Assembly (NCBI RefSeq): GCF_040802235.1
Contig: NC_133166.1
Span: 2,852,001-2,916,000 of the forward strand
Reading direction: 5' to 3'
DNA length: 64,000 nucleotides
DNA from: Manis javanica
Taxonomy: Eukaryota; Chordata; Mammalia; Pholidota; Manidae
In this document: one piece after another, positions 22,262 through 34,539 of the stretch
Layout of the letters: the number at the start of each line of letters is the position of its first letter
Position numbering within the stretch: the stretch's first letter is position 1
Position numbers and translations under genes: made by a program
The notes under the pieces: generated by a model
What the model saw: only the letters and a program-made list of their open reading frames with translations
Database searches by the model: none
Told to the model about the DNA's origin: nothing

Positions 22262-23290
22262 GTCCGCTGGTAATTGATTCTTTCAGCATCTGTATATGTG
22301 AAAAATCTTATTTTGCATTCCTTCTTGAAAGCTCTTTTTCTGGGTACAGAACTCTAGGTTAGCAGTTATTTTGTTTCTGGGCTTTCATGATGTTGCCCCT
22401 TTTCTTCTCACCTGCAGTGTTTCTGATGTTCAATATGTTTTCTGTTCCTCTGTAGCCAAGTATCAATTTTCTTTGACTGCTTGAGGTTTTTATTTATCAT
22501 GGGCTTCTAGCGATTTGATTATGATGTGTCCCCAGGTAGTTATGTATATATTTTGTAATCTGAAGTTGGTTGATTTCCTTGAATAAGAGAGTTTTTAATT
22601 TTTATCGTATTTGGAAAATTTTCACCTACATTTGCTTGGAATAATTTCAATGTTCCTCTTCTTTGGGGAGTTCAAACACATGTATTCTTGGTTGCTTAAA
22701 GTTGTCTCCCAGTTTATTAGTGCCTTTTTCATGTCTTTGCTTCTTTAAACTTCTGTGTTTCATGTTGATACTTCATATTGCTCTTTAGAATCACTAATCA
22801 TTTCTCTGTAACGTCCAATGTGTTGTGAGTTCAATCTCATGTATCCTTCATCCTGAGCATGGTGTTTTTATCTCTAGAAGTTCTTTTTTAAAATACTCTC
22901 CATGCCTCTAAAATACTCTCCATTGCTTTTTGAAATGATGATTATACTATTAGAATAACCATTTCTTTGTCTTTGTTTGATATTTCAAACATATGTCACT
23001 TTTTGGTCAGTTTCAATGGAATGGTCATTCTATTTATTCTGAATTATGTTTTCTGTTTCTTTGCAGCCCTTTAATAGTAGAATGAATCCCATTCATTACA
23101 AATCCTTCATTTGTGGATGCAGGAAAATTTTATATTTTATGAATATTCTTGAACTTCGTCCTAGGATATAGTTATTTGGAAATAGTTAAATCCTTTCAGA
23201 TATTGCCTTTATAATTTCTGAGGTAGGTGCAGAGCAGTGCTCATTTAGGGCTAGTTTCTCTCCTGAAGAGAGGACCTTCTTGAGTACTCT
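22262..23290 (-). mobile_element. Old L1 ORF1-region fragment
   Basis: In reverse this shows the ORF1 C-terminal and middle region of an old L1: the 'gcttctagcgatttgattatgatgtgtc' region, the 'ttggaataatttcaatgttcctc' region and the 'ttgtctttgtttgatatttc' region, in the order seen at 11450-12000 of the young L1. It is heavily decayed with no usable frame. It lies at the far edge of the gene 1 unit and is not present in the other units. Confidence 0.55.
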
Positions 23291-23659
23291 ACCCAAGGCC
23301 AAAGAAAAGACCATCTGAAAGGATTAAAAACAGCAGTGTCCAGAACTCAAACAGAGACAGGATTCTGTCAAAGCATTACAGAGACAGTAGAAAAATTCCT
23401 AATTCATGGGGCCTTGGGTAGCTTAGATCCCCTCAGCATTGCTCATTTCCATATCTTAGAATCCTAAAATATTATGAGCCCAGCAATCATAGCTCTCCTG
23501 TAATCAAAAATAGATTAAATCACTCCTCAACTAAAAAACCCCATTTTTTATCCTCAGAATAAGAGGCAAGTGTTACAACGGCCTATATAATCCAAGGTCA
23601 AAACTATGTTACAAGTTGCATTCTCTCTCCTATTTCCTAATCACATTTTATGCCCTAAC

Positions 23660-23960
23660 CACATTTGATTGAGACACAATGGTAATAATGTCCTTTAGAA
23701 ACTGATGCCTTGCTGGGTCTTCCTCCCGGGAACATTCTCCCCTCTAGATGTCCACTTGGTCCACTGACTCAATGTCCAAGTGCTTTCTTAAATGTCATCT
23801 TCATAGAGGGCCCTGATGCCCTTCAAGTTTAACCCTCCATCTTGACTACTTGCTCTATTTCCTATTCACATATTACTCAGTCAAACTTATCATAAGATTC
23901 AAACCATTTCTCATTTTACCTATTTCCTGTAAAGCCCGTAATGAGAGTATTAGGGTTGTT
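23660..23960 (+). mobile_element. L2 (LINE-2) 3' fragment
   Basis: The order 'gaacattctcccctctagatgtcc', 'aaatgtcatcttcatagagggccc' and 'tttcctattcacatattac' follows the L2 consensus as I remember it (late, conserved 3' half, plus strand). It is old and diverged. The stretch 23291-23659 before it shows nothing I can name. Confidence 0.5.
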
Positions 23961-24479
23961 AAACTTAACAATATGTTTATTTCCTTGAATGAATCCATTT
24001 ATGTACTATCTATCAGGCATCTTTTTTTTTGCATGTGTGTTTTTTATGGTTAAGCAGTACATGTAAAATTGTGAATGGGATGAACAGAGTCCAGGATTTA
24101 TAAAAATAAATGTTTAGTGGAAAAGATATACACACTGGCTACATATATGGGGGAACATGTATGAATGGCACTTATTTTGAGACTAAATATTGGCTAATAT
24201 CTGAAGTATGAACAGGAATCATCCGTTTATTAGGGAGAGTATTTGGTTTGCAAGTAATGACTAATTTTCTTAATTTCTATCCTTATCACACACACATTGA
24301 TTTTTCCCCATCCCATGGAGGTAACAGTACAAAGCTAAAGCAATGCCAGTTATTACACACATCGTGTCATACATAATTGATTGCTAATGTATTCTATAGT
24401 GAATTTTAAATAACGTAATTACACACTTTCTCCAAGTTCTAAGTGGGACATTTTTTACCTTTTTGCCTTCATCCTGTAA
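23961..24479. other. Unassigned DNA
   Basis: I see no gene or named repeat. It is AT-rich and lies immediately 3' of the dead OR copy, so it may include that copy's former 3' flank. Confidence 0.3.
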
Positions 24480-25573
24480 TCACGGGTATTACCAATGTGT
24501 AAAATAAAGAGGCCATTTTAGCAGTACCAAAGGGATCGCTGGATTTGGGCTAGACATATACAAAGAGGAAAGTGCCGTGGAATATGACTACCATGGTCAG
24601 GCGGTATCTGCAGGTGGAGAAAGCCTTGTGCCTGCCCACTGCACGATTTCTCCTGAGACTGGCCACAAGGACGGAAATATAACGGAAGGGGAGAAGGGTG
24701 AGGGGGATAAAGGGCACAGTAATTGACAATCACAATACAAGTTGGTTATGCGGACAGTAGTACAGCATGGAGAATATAGTCAATGGTTCTGTAACTTATT
24801 TCTGTGTTGCTGGATACTAGCCACACTTGAGGGGGTGATGATTGAATAATATGGCTAACTGTGTTGTACACATAAAACCAATATAAGATTTTACATCAAT
24901 GACACTTCAATTAAAAAAAGAGAATATAAGCCACAAGGACTATTAGAAGAGATGACACCAAATTAAAAGATGAAAAGATCAGAATTATCAATTTAATTTC
25001 ACATGGTCTGAGCAGAGCAGAGATTATCAGTGGGAGACTATCACAGTAGAAGTGCCTGATGACATCATAGCCACAAAATGATGAAATGAAAATTTTTGAT
25101 AGTCAGCAAGGACAAATATACACTGTATAGATAGGGTACTGCCACCAGCAACTGACACAATCTTTGTGACATGATGACCGTGTAGAACAGAGGGTGACAG
25201 ATGGCCTCATTAGCAGTCATAGACCATTGCTGACAGAATGAAAAGTTCACTAGTGATAAACATACTGAAGAAAGTGAGTGGGTGGCAAACCAATTATAAG
25301 AGATTTTCGGTTATCTATAGCAAAATTTGCTAGCATTTTGGGTTCTACAACTTTTGAGTAACTAGATCAGTAAAAGCCAAGTGACTGAGGAAAAGCACAT
25401 GGGTTTTTGCAGCCTAGGGTCTAACTCGGTGAGGATGATCAGGCCCAAGTTACCCACCACTACAACCGTGTAAACAGTGAGGAAGAGACCAAAGAATGGA
25501 GGCTGAAGTTCAGGGACGTCTGTGATTCCATTAGAATGAATTCACTCAACATCGTTAGATTGTGTTTGTCCAT
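24480..25573 (-). pseudogene. OR8K-like olfactory receptor pseudogene
   Basis: The remnant starts at an ATG (25573-25571) reading MDKHNLTMLSEFILM, then a one-base loss shifts the frame. Pieces of the family are readable after that: ICHPLFYTVIMSQRLCQLLVAVPYLY (25195-25110, where DRYVA has become TANEA) and the TM5 part. An L1 tail has inserted at 24677-24917, cutting the TM5-TM6 loop. Downstream frames are shifted, and homology ends near 24484 before TM7, so the C-terminus is gone. Some residues look closer to the type B genes. The promoter side is also lost: the 5' flank ends within about 180 bp at an L1M element, so no exon 1 is present. It cannot make a receptor. Confidence 0.9.
24677..24917 (+). 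mobile_element. L1 3' end inserted in the OR pseudogene
   Basis: The segment matches the L1 3' UTR end in plus orientation (cagcatggagaatatagtcaatg, gttgtacacataaaaccaatataa, cacttcaattaaaaaaag). It ends in a short A tail, is truncated at its 5' end, and is bracketed by gaaatataa/gaatataag. It separates DNA that is contiguous in the intact genes. Confidence 0.75.
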
Positions 25574-25754
25574 CAAAGCCATGTACTGAGGATAAAGATA
25601 AAACTATCATTAACTTTCATGACATACGACTGAGATTATCATTGTAATATGTGAGTAAAGACTGATCTCTTTCATTTATGTTATTTTGTTTAATCGGCTC
25701 CTCCAACACCTGGCAGCTCAATTCTCTCTCTTTTAGGGCAGCTAAGATCTTGCC

Positions 25755-26615
25755 AGTGTCCTCAGATAGGACAGCAAAGGTACAAACAACAAAAGTAACA
25801 ATAGACAAATTGGACTTTATCAAAATTTTAAAAGACAAGCAAACTTTTACAAAGGAAGAACATTATGAAAGAATAAAGAGATGACCCACACAATGGAAAA
25901 AACTATATACAAATCATATACCTGTTAAGGGTCTGGTATGGTGAATATAGAATGGACTCTTACAATTCAACAGCAAAAGACAATTTAAGCTAAAAATTAA
26001 ATAGGTGAAATACTTGAAAAGTCGTATGTCAGAGAAGATATATAAATGACCAATAATCTCATGAAAAGTTGTTCAACGTCTTAGGGAAATGGCAATCAAA
26101 AACCACAATGAGGTATCACTTCACACTCCATAATGGCTACAAAAGAAAACAAAATTGCAAGTACTAAAAAGAGTTGGAGAGATTAAAACCTTTGTAAATT
26201 CTTTCTGGGAATATAAAATGGTACACCTGCTATGAAAACAGTTTGATGATTACTCATAAGGTAACCATTGAATTACCAAAATGACCCCAAATTCCACTCC
26301 TAAATAAATACCCAGAAGCATTGAAAGCCACAGGTGTTCACATAAAAACTCACAGCAGCATTTATTCATAATAGTCAAAAGGGAAATAGCCTAAGTGTCC
26401 ATCAACTGATGGATAACAAATGAGGTCTATCCCCACAGTGGAATATAAACAAGCCATAGGAGGATTGATGTATTGATACATGCATAAAAATCTTTAACCA
26501 TGCTGGGTGAAAGAAGCCAGGTATGAAAAACCACATATTTTACATAGTGCACAGTTCCATTCTATGAAAATACCCAGAATAGGCAAATCTGTAGAGACAG
26601 AAAGCAGATTAGTTG
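25755..26615 (+). mobile_element. Old L1M ORF2/3' fragment, plus strand
   Basis: Decayed L1 ORF2 end: 'ggactttatcaaaattttaaaagac', 'ggcaatcaaaaaccacaatgagg' and 'atcaactgatggataacaaatg' follow L1 order. A copy is at 52585-53300, followed by matching flank (gttcaggaacactgaattaattctc at 26622 and 53307), so both descend from one insertion. Confidence 0.75.
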
Positions 26616-27119
26616 TAACTTGTTCAGGAACACTGAATTAATTCTCAAGAGACAATACACATGAGCACTTATTTTTAATGGACATAAAAAAACATTTAAA
26701 TCTCGTGGAATAAATGACTTTCTTGATCATACTGATTTTAAGAGTTAGGCGATTTCTTACCGTTTTACTTCTTTTTTCCAACACCAATATGCGTAGTATG
26801 CAGGGAATATGTGTTTCAAATGTGTTCTCTCAGGAACTCCTTTTCCATCTCCTATAGTATATTTTGATGAATACAAATATTTCTTTTGGATAAAGTACAA
26901 TTTACTTATGCTTTAGTGTTATTATTTTTTATATTCTGTTTAAGAAATCTTTGATTATCTGATATCAAGAAGATATGATTTCATTTTTCTTCAAGAAACT
27001 TTTTGTTTTTTCACATATATTATTAGTATCTAACATTTTCTGTCCATAAAACATAATGTAGGAAATACATATTTTCTTTAATATTTGTAGATGCATAGCT
27101 CACAGGTACATACATTTTT
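26616..27119. other. Duplicated flank DNA shared with 53301-53720
   Basis: No gene. It aligns in order with the flank upstream of the gene 5 3' region, then changes near 27100 to DNA shared with the gene 1 3' flank. The switch marks a recombination boundary. Confidence 0.5.
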
Positions 27120-28555
27120 CTTAATAATTAAAAATAAACTGCAAAAGCATTAGTGATATTTATCCTCACAGGACTACATATATCTGTATGTACATACGCA
27201 TCTTCTGAATTATTTTTATTCATATTTGATTGGCCTCACAAGTAATTTAGTCCATAATTCCATAATTCTGGTCTCAGAAAACAATCCAGTATCTCCATGA
27301 TATAAATAAGTTCATTTAATATTACAAAATGGTAAAAATAAATAAAAAATAAGGACATTTAGGGAGGATTATGTAGGAAATACTTATTTGTAGAAGACAT
27401 GACAGGTGTGTAAATTGCTACATATCACGCTGTGTTCACCAGAAATATATCATAGTCCAAATCATTAGATCACCTCCTTCTGCTGCTTCTTAGTAGCACC
27501 AGCAAATTGAATTGATGCAGTCAAACCATGTATCCTAATCAAAACAGTACTCACTCATCTGAACCAAATTTGTGGAAAGTCAGCCATCCAAAAAAGTGGT
27601 AACCACCAATCTATCAGACAGGAGACCTCATATGCAAGGATACAAACACAACAAGAACATGACTTTTAAGCAAGAATTCTTATTTCTCATAGAGATAAGG
27701 AAGACATGAAACATTAGAAAAGAAAGCAGGTATGAAGCAAGATCAAACTGATAGGAAAAATCTAAGTAAAAGCCTGGTAGCTTCTATAGCAGGTCACAAA
27801 AAATTTAGCTCAACTGATATTCAACTCTTAGAGATAGATAAATGGACTGATGTAGACAAAATTAGGTGCTGCACTGATCTTCTGGGTTGTTGAAATTCCG
27901 ACTATGTTGAGTTAATAGACTCTCGAGGGTTCATATGTGGATGTAATGACACTAATGAGAAAAGAGCAGAACACAAAGATACCCACATGAAATGGGGACA
28001 TTTGAGCGAATTCAACTGACTGATGACTTCAAATAATTCAATACACTGAGCAACCTTTAAATTAAGGGTGTTTTATCACACCTCAATGAAACATGAAGGC
28101 TAATGGTGAACAATGTGTTTACAGAAAAACACATATATATATATACACATGAATATGTAGACATGGAAAATTTGTTCTAATAGCTGAGAACAACACAAGC
28201 AACATTTTTAACTCAAATTCTGGGTGAGCTGTTCTTCATCACTCCACACAAGTCCACACTCTTGCCTGGTGATATAGTCTATTGTCTCCTAACCCATTCT
28301 ACTGTACTAAATTTTACCTGATTATTATGTTTACAATTCATTTTTTTTCTCTCAAGGAATGAAAATAATTGTGGCTTGTTCACTAAGTATTTAGAGCACT
28401 TAGAAGTATGACATAAAAATACTTAAAAGTCAACCTCTAAATGTATTTTGGACTCATTTATTTCTGCTTTTCCCTCTGAGAGAACACAACACATAACAGC
28501 ATTTAATGTAGATAACCTAATCATGGGAACCACATATTGTAAAGACCTTAAGAAA
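27120..28555 (-). other. 3' flank of OR gene 2 (type A)
   Basis: This aligns with 13641-15467 apart from the LTR-like insertion there. It probably includes the 3' UTR of gene 2. No other gene is seen. A short (TA)n run lies near 28134-28147. Confidence 0.6.
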
Positions 28556-29497
28556 TTAAGAAACAGTATTGCATAATTTTTTACATATCCTATCTAGAGC
28601 ATATTTTACATCTTTGTTTCTCAAGCTATAGATCAAGGGATTTAACATGGGGATAACTAGGGCATAAAATATGGAAGCCACTTTATCGGTGTCAAAGGAA
28701 TGACTGGACTCAGGTTGCACGTACATAAATATCAAAGCCCCATAGAACACTGTGACCACTGTCAGGTGAGACCCACAGGTGGAAAAAGCCTTGTGCCTTC
28801 CCTCAGCAGAGTTTATTCTGAGAATGGCTGCAAGGATGAGCATATAAGATGCAAGAACTATAAGAAGAGAGGAAGTTAAATTACAAACTGAGAAAATCAC
28901 AATGATCAATTCAATCTCATGTGCATTTGAGCACAGCAAAGATACCAAGGGGAGACAGTCACAGTAGAAATTATTGACAATATTATAGCCACAGAAGGAA
29001 GAATTAAAAATCTTTACAGTGACTAGAAGAGAAACAAATGTGCTGTAGACATAAGGGACTGCCACCAGCCCCTGACATACCCTTTTGGACATGATGACTG
29101 GGTACAGCAGAGGGTTACAGATGGCCACATAGCGGTCATAGGACATTGCTGACAGGATGAAAAGTTCACTAACAATGAAGACAGTGTAGAAAGCTCCCTG
29201 TGTGGCACAAAAGTAATAGGAGATTGTATTTTGTTCCACAACAAAACTTACTAACATTTTGGGTGCCACAGCTGTTGAATAACCGAGGTCAGTGAGAGCC
29301 AGGTGTCTGAGGAAGAAGTACATGGGGGTCTGGAGCCTGGGGTCCACCTTGGTGAGGATGATCAGGCCCAAGTTGCCCAGCACTGAGATCGTGTAGATGG
29401 TGAGGAAGAGCCCAAATAAGGGGGCCTTCAGCTCAGGGTGGTCTGTGATCCCCAGGAGGATGAATTCACTCAGCACTGTTAGATTGTGGTTTTCCAT
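28556..29497 (-). CDS. OR8K: Olfactory receptor 8K3-like, gene 2 (intact)
   Basis: 313 residues, same numbering as gene 1 and its closest relative in the window. Marks that differ: K23 in ELKAPL, A78 in VAPKML (others have G), Y94 in SYYFC, and P133 in LLYPVIM where most have T. N5-L-T, GN, PMYFFL, C97/C179, MSYDRYVAIC, KAFSTCGSHL and PMLNPLIYSLRN are all kept. The acceptor ends at 29521, again 23 nt before the ATG, and the predicted exon 1 donor is at 31479-31478, giving an intron of 1959 bp. That is about 0.9 kb shorter than in gene 3 because of one deletion at about 30607. It is likely a membrane odorant receptor with an unknown ligand. Confidence 0.95.
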   Translation of the reverse strand: MENHNLTVLSEFILLGITDHPELKAPLFGLFLTIYTISVLGNLGLIILTKVDPRLQTPMYFFLRHLALTDLGYSTAVAPKMLVSFVVEQNTISYYFCATQGAFYTVFIVSELFILSAMSYDRYVAICNPLLYPVIMSKRVCQGLVAVPYVYSTFVSLLVTVKIFNSSFCGYNIVNNFYCDCLPLVSLLCSNAHEIELIIVIFSVCNLTSSLLIVLASYMLILAAILRINSAEGRHKAFSTCGSHLTVVTVFYGALIFMYVQPESSHSFDTDKVASIFYALVIPMLNPLIYSLRNKDVKYALDRICKKLCNTVS

Positions 29498-29522
29498 CCA
29501 GGTCTGCTGGAAAACCTATTCT

Positions 29523-31477
29523 GGACAGAGACATTGGCATAGTATAAAGCTTTCTTTTAGAATCATCTGGTGGGGTTTTAGTGTACAAAGCTAATATAAC
29601 TAAGGTAATTCTGAATTTCCAATTCAGTATACATTAGAGTAAACCCACCTCTTTCAATAAAATCTATACAACAATCAAACACACACTCACACTCACACAT
29701 GTACATATATAGAGAGGGTTGGGGGAGAACGTGACAGCGATATAGGGTTGGGGACAGGATAGATCAGTGGTTTTCCAGGGGGAAGATTTGTCCCCCAAGG
29801 AACACTGGTATGTTGTGGGGCTTTTTGGTTGTCACTATTGGGGTGAGGGAACTTAAGGAATATCATTGTTAGCCCCCAATGATGCTGCTAATTGTCCTAC
29901 TATATTAGTGCTGCCCCTCCAACAAGGAAGTATCCAACCTCAGATGTCAATAGGGCCAAGGTGGCAAACACTTATTAGGATAGATAGATGATACAGATAT
30001 AGGTATAGACACATATATTAGATAGATATGAGAAACAAGTTTTTAAGTGGCAGAACTTTTGGTATTAGATACAGATAATGTTGAATCCTCTGTCTTTTAT
30101 ATAATGACAATTACATAATTAAATTTACAAAATTACAATCATGTTTTATATTATCAATTTCATAATAAAAAATTTAAAACAGAAAGTCCAATGATCTGTG
30201 GAAACATTTAAACCCATTTATTGTAAAACATAGTCCCTTATGACTGTAGGTAATACAAAAGGAAACAACACATTTGGGTGACAAACTCATAGTAGAGATT
30301 ATTTGTCATTCACAGGAAAATATTCCAGGAAATATACATATGTAGAGGGAGTCACCGCTATATCTATAATTCTGGAATAGGCGAAGGAATACTATGAGCA
30401 AACGATGCACCATCTTACTCTCTTTTTCCATATCTGCAAAATCAAACCTTCTTTTTTTTTCCAGGGCTGCTGGAAAGATAAATGAGAATTAAATGTTTCA
30501 GTGTTTTTCTGGTGCCTGCAAATATCCCTCACACAGTGGATATTGTTTTGTTTTTTTTTTCATTTTTTTTAAGTGGATAAAGTATGTTGTTTGAAATGAA
30601 TTTTTACTGATATTTACTCTGAACCCAAGTATTTGCCTTCTTATTTCCAAAATGTTGGACTGCTGTTAGGAAATTCTACTTAAAGGGATGGAATAAGAAG
30701 CAATACCAATCTTGGTTTGATGAAAAACGAAGGAAATAACATTTCATTGGTAAGTGCTGACTTCTTGAAATAAAGGTGGATAGAAGCTTCTTCTCACCAG
30801 CTTTAATTGTCTATATAAAGCATCAAATTGTATGTGTTTTCTGTCAGATTCCACTGGAAACATGTACATTATTCCATCACCATCAAACTGAGAACTTAAA
30901 CCTCTCCTAACCTTCAAAAATTGCCTTTCACTTCTCAATGTAGGTAAGTTCCTCTTTTACACATCAATATTCAGAAATAATTTACATTTATACATTGATT
31001 TAAATAATGAATTATTAAGATATTTTTGAGCAAAGGAATACGATCAGTCTACTGTCACTAAATGACTGAGGATTTGCAAGGACATCAAACTAGAAACTGA
31101 GTGACTACTATTTCATAAATCTGCCATTATTTTTATTTTGTACTCCTGACTGTTCAGTCAGGCTCTGTCACCTCTCAGTTGTGACCTCCATCATTCATAT
31201 GATGACATATTTATGGGACATGAATTCACGTAAGCAATACGGCACTGACATTTCGAACAGTATCAGATTTTCAGAAAATATTGGACAAATAATCGCAAGG
31301 AAAAGGAGAACAGGCCTACTCTGTCATGAATTATAAACTATAGAATGAACACAGAGGTGAATCACAAATCCTTATATTTGCTGTGCTTTGGCATAGAATA
31401 AAAAGTGTTATCTTGCAAATGCCACCAAAACTGTTTGGACACGGGTATAACACAGCACCACGTGAGGTATTCTGCTT
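29523..31477 (-). other. Predicted 5' UTR intron of gene 2
   Basis: Type I intron, 1959 bp between donor and acceptor, holding the hAT-like copy (29765-29968). At about 30607 it jumps directly from 'gaaatgaatttttact' to 'gatatttactctgaac'; genes 1 and 3 have about 0.9 kb between these. No coding region is seen. Confidence 0.6.
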
Positions 31478-31479
31478 AC

Positions 31480-31615
31480 CTGTGATGAAACCTCTGTCTT
31501 GGTTCCCCCACGTGCTTCAGAACGTGGCAGAGGAAGAACAATTTATGGGCTCTTCTCCCCCTCTGAGACTCTCCCTAAAGCGATGCCAAGCAATTTCCTG
31601 ATTATCCCTGAAGCA
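31480..31615 (-). promoter_or_regulatory. Predicted promoter and noncoding exon 1 of gene 2
   Basis: Strong donor CACAG/GTAAGC (GT at 31479-31478). The O/E-like site at 31571-31582 reads CTCCCTAAAGCG, weaker than in genes 1, 4 and 5. ccaagcaattt and gattatccc are conserved at 31586-31610. The same sequence drives gene 3. Confidence 0.55.
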
Positions 31616-31756
31616 TTTATTAGTTTCATCGAATTCAGGGGAGTCTGTTTATTAATGGTCTAGAGCAATTTGTATTCACCTGTGAGCTGGATATTTTGTT
31701 TGTGTAGTATTACATTTATACGTTTTATTCTTGATTCACTTTGTTTTCTCCCCTTT

Positions 31757-32320
31757 TTGGTAGTTAATTTTTGAATCCACTTGGCTAGGCTATGATGTCC
31801 AGTTGTTTAGTCAAAACTCAGTCTAGATGACATGAAGATATTTTTAGTTGGTTCACATTTAAATCAATAGATTCCGAGTACAGACAATTATCCTCCAGAA
31901 TGTGGTGGGCCTCATCCAATCAGTTGAAGACCTTAGAACAAAGACTGATTTCTCCCAAAGAAAAGGAATTTGCTCCAGACTGCATAATCGGAATTTACCT
32001 TAGTTTTCCACTTTTGTGTCCCAACAGCAGTACCCACTCTTGCAGTGCCAGCCTTCCCTCAGGTGTTGCCTTGCCAGTTCCAACAGCTGCAAGAGTTTGT
32101 TCCTTAAAATAACCCTTTCTCTCTGTCTTATATATAGGCTACATGCACATATATATAAAAATAATATAAAACATGATGTAATTACAAAATTTGTACATAA
32201 ATATTTATATAAATACATATACAAATAAATGTACATAAATATAAATAACTATTGCTGAAACTAAAATATGTATATAAATCTCTTGTTGGTTCTCTTTTTT
32301 AGACTATCTTTATTAACATA
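31757..32320 (+). mobile_element. MLT2-type (ERVL) solo LTR fossil, copy in gene 2 unit
   Basis: Same element as 19692-20364 and 40432-40992, recognised by the order ttggctaggc, gtttagtcaaaa, tccaatcagttgaag and ttcttgttggttctct. It was inherited by duplication rather than by new insertion. Confidence 0.6.
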
Positions 32321-34089
32321 ATCATATAGGGAACTTGACTGATATATGTGCAACAAACTTGTCAGTATTTTTCCAGTTCCATCATGGTTTCCCTCAATTG
32401 GGTGACACAATGGAGTCTTTTATAAACACTGTCCTATTGCATAATTTGAACATACACATGAACTAAATAATGTATTATGTATGTAATGTGTTGTCTTCTC
32501 AAATTTTTCTGATTATTTGTCTCTTTGACCCTAAGGAAGGAATTAATTACTCCTGTTCCTCATCCTTAACTCACAGAATTATTATCCATTAGGTCTTCTC
32601 TGTCATTATGTTTGCCTTTATTGCATTTATATTTTTCTTGTTTTTCCATCATGTATAAGACCCACTCCAGTTATTCTTATCTGCCTTGGCACACAGCCTC
32701 CTGTGCTTGCTTTATGCCCTGCATTACCAACGTATTCTGCAGAAATGTAATATCTTACGTGCATATGTTTGGTTATGTTATTCTGCTATAAATTGAGTGG
32801 TCATATTTTAAGTTATTTAATGGTCTATGAGGTGTTCATGTTGTGTGTTTTTTTTCTTTCTTCTTTACAGTGAACAGTATATAACGAATTCCATGGATCT
32901 ATTCTTTGTTGATAGCTATTTGTTTGTTTATACCTTCAGTTATCACTAACACTGCTACAACCTAGAGTTCACTGAAAAGCCTTGACTTGAATGGTAAAGT
33001 GTTGTCAACAAAATTATCCATGATGTACATTTCACGTCTGCCCCTGTGTACGTGTATGTTGATGTACACATAGATCCACCTACACATATACCCACACACA
33101 AGCACATACAGTAGACAGACCTTTTAGAAAAAGAAAATATAATGCATTTAATTTTGTTAACTATTTCAGATTGGTTGCACCAATATCCTCCTCCAGCCGC
33201 CAATGGATGAGGTTCTTAGATCTGCAAAAAATTACAGCACGTGTGTTGTATTCTTTCTTTCAATGGGATAATATTGTGAAATGTGTGATTCTATTGTTGA
33301 CTTATTCCCCAGGTTTTGGTTTGAATTCTTGGCATGTTTAGTAATTATGTAGAAAAACTTCTTATAGGAATCATTGATAATAATAAACTGTGTGTAAAAT
33401 CTGGTAAGTTTTGAAACATGTGTATCTGAAAAATCATCAAAATACTCAAGATAATGAACACATCCATCACCACCATGTTTCATAGTATCTGTCTACTTAA
33501 TATTTCCATTCTACCACTTCCTAACCTATGATGTTCCAGGCCGTCTTAGGTTTGATGTTTTTAACTTTTATTTTGAAATAACTATAGAATTACAAAAAGT
33601 TGCAAAAACAGAGTCCAGAGAGTTCCTGTGTCCCATTTAGATTCCCCTAGTGGTAACAACTCACTTATATTTGATAAATGCAAATGTTTATTTTTAGATT
33701 TATTGCTATTAAACACCATTTAATGTTTGTTATTTTGTGACCCTCTTCAAGAAAACTTGGCTTATCCCAAGTCATGATTATTTCACTTTTCTTCTAGAAA
33801 AGATGTGACTTTTAACTTTCACATTTATATTCATAATAAATCTCAATTAATTGATTACATGATGTAGCTCAATGACTAAGGTACGTGTTTTATATAGGTG
33901 ACCTCAATTAACTAGGTCAACTTGGGACAAGCTCTCCTTTTCTCACTACATGGCAGGAGAGTTTTGTTTTAAATCAAAGCTACATGTGTGAGTTTATATT
34001 TATTTTTGGATATCTCTCCTTATGTGCATGATGACATAATTTTATAAATAATCTACTTTATTAAAGGAATTGATATATATGTTTCTGGA
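32321..34089. other. Flank between type I 5' DNA and type B 3' DNA
   Basis: No gene. An L1M 3' fragment lies at about 33380-33660. After about 33660 the DNA resembles 53520-53720 and 26860-27000, so the unit border is near there. The empty site of the gene 1 solo LTR is at 32762-32766. Confidence 0.5.
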
Positions 34090-34530
34090 AGTTCTTTATC
34101 TTTCTTCTAAGATATGCCCCTGTTATTGTAGATCCTTTGCAATTCTACACCATAAATTTTGATAACTATTTGGGTTTTAATAAAAGACAATTGGAATTTT
34201 GATTGCTATTGCAAAAAATCTATAGGAAAATTTGGGGAGAACTGACCTCATCACAATATTTATATCTTTCAATCAATGGACATGATATATTGCTACATGC
34301 ATATGTTTTTAATAACTCAATAATTTTTTGTAGTTTCTAGTAATAAAGTTATGCAAATCATTTATTAGATTTTTCCCTGTGTATTTCACATTTTCTACTG
34401 TAATTGAGAGTTTAAGTTTCATTTCTACCGGTTTTTGCCAATTATAGCAAAATAATTTATTTTTTATATGCTGTCCTTCTATCTACTAACCTTGAAAAAT
34501 TTACCTACGATTTGTAATGTTTGAGCTTGA
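34090..34530 (-). mobile_element. Old L1M ORF2 fragment
   Basis: In reverse this is part of the ORF2 region after the reverse transcriptase ('gatcctttgcaattctac', 'atctataggaaaatttgggg' and 'atggacatgatatattgc' follow L1 order). Copies: 42790-43215 and 54110-54560. It is heavily decayed. Confidence 0.65.
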
Positions 34531-34539
34531 AGGTTCTTT

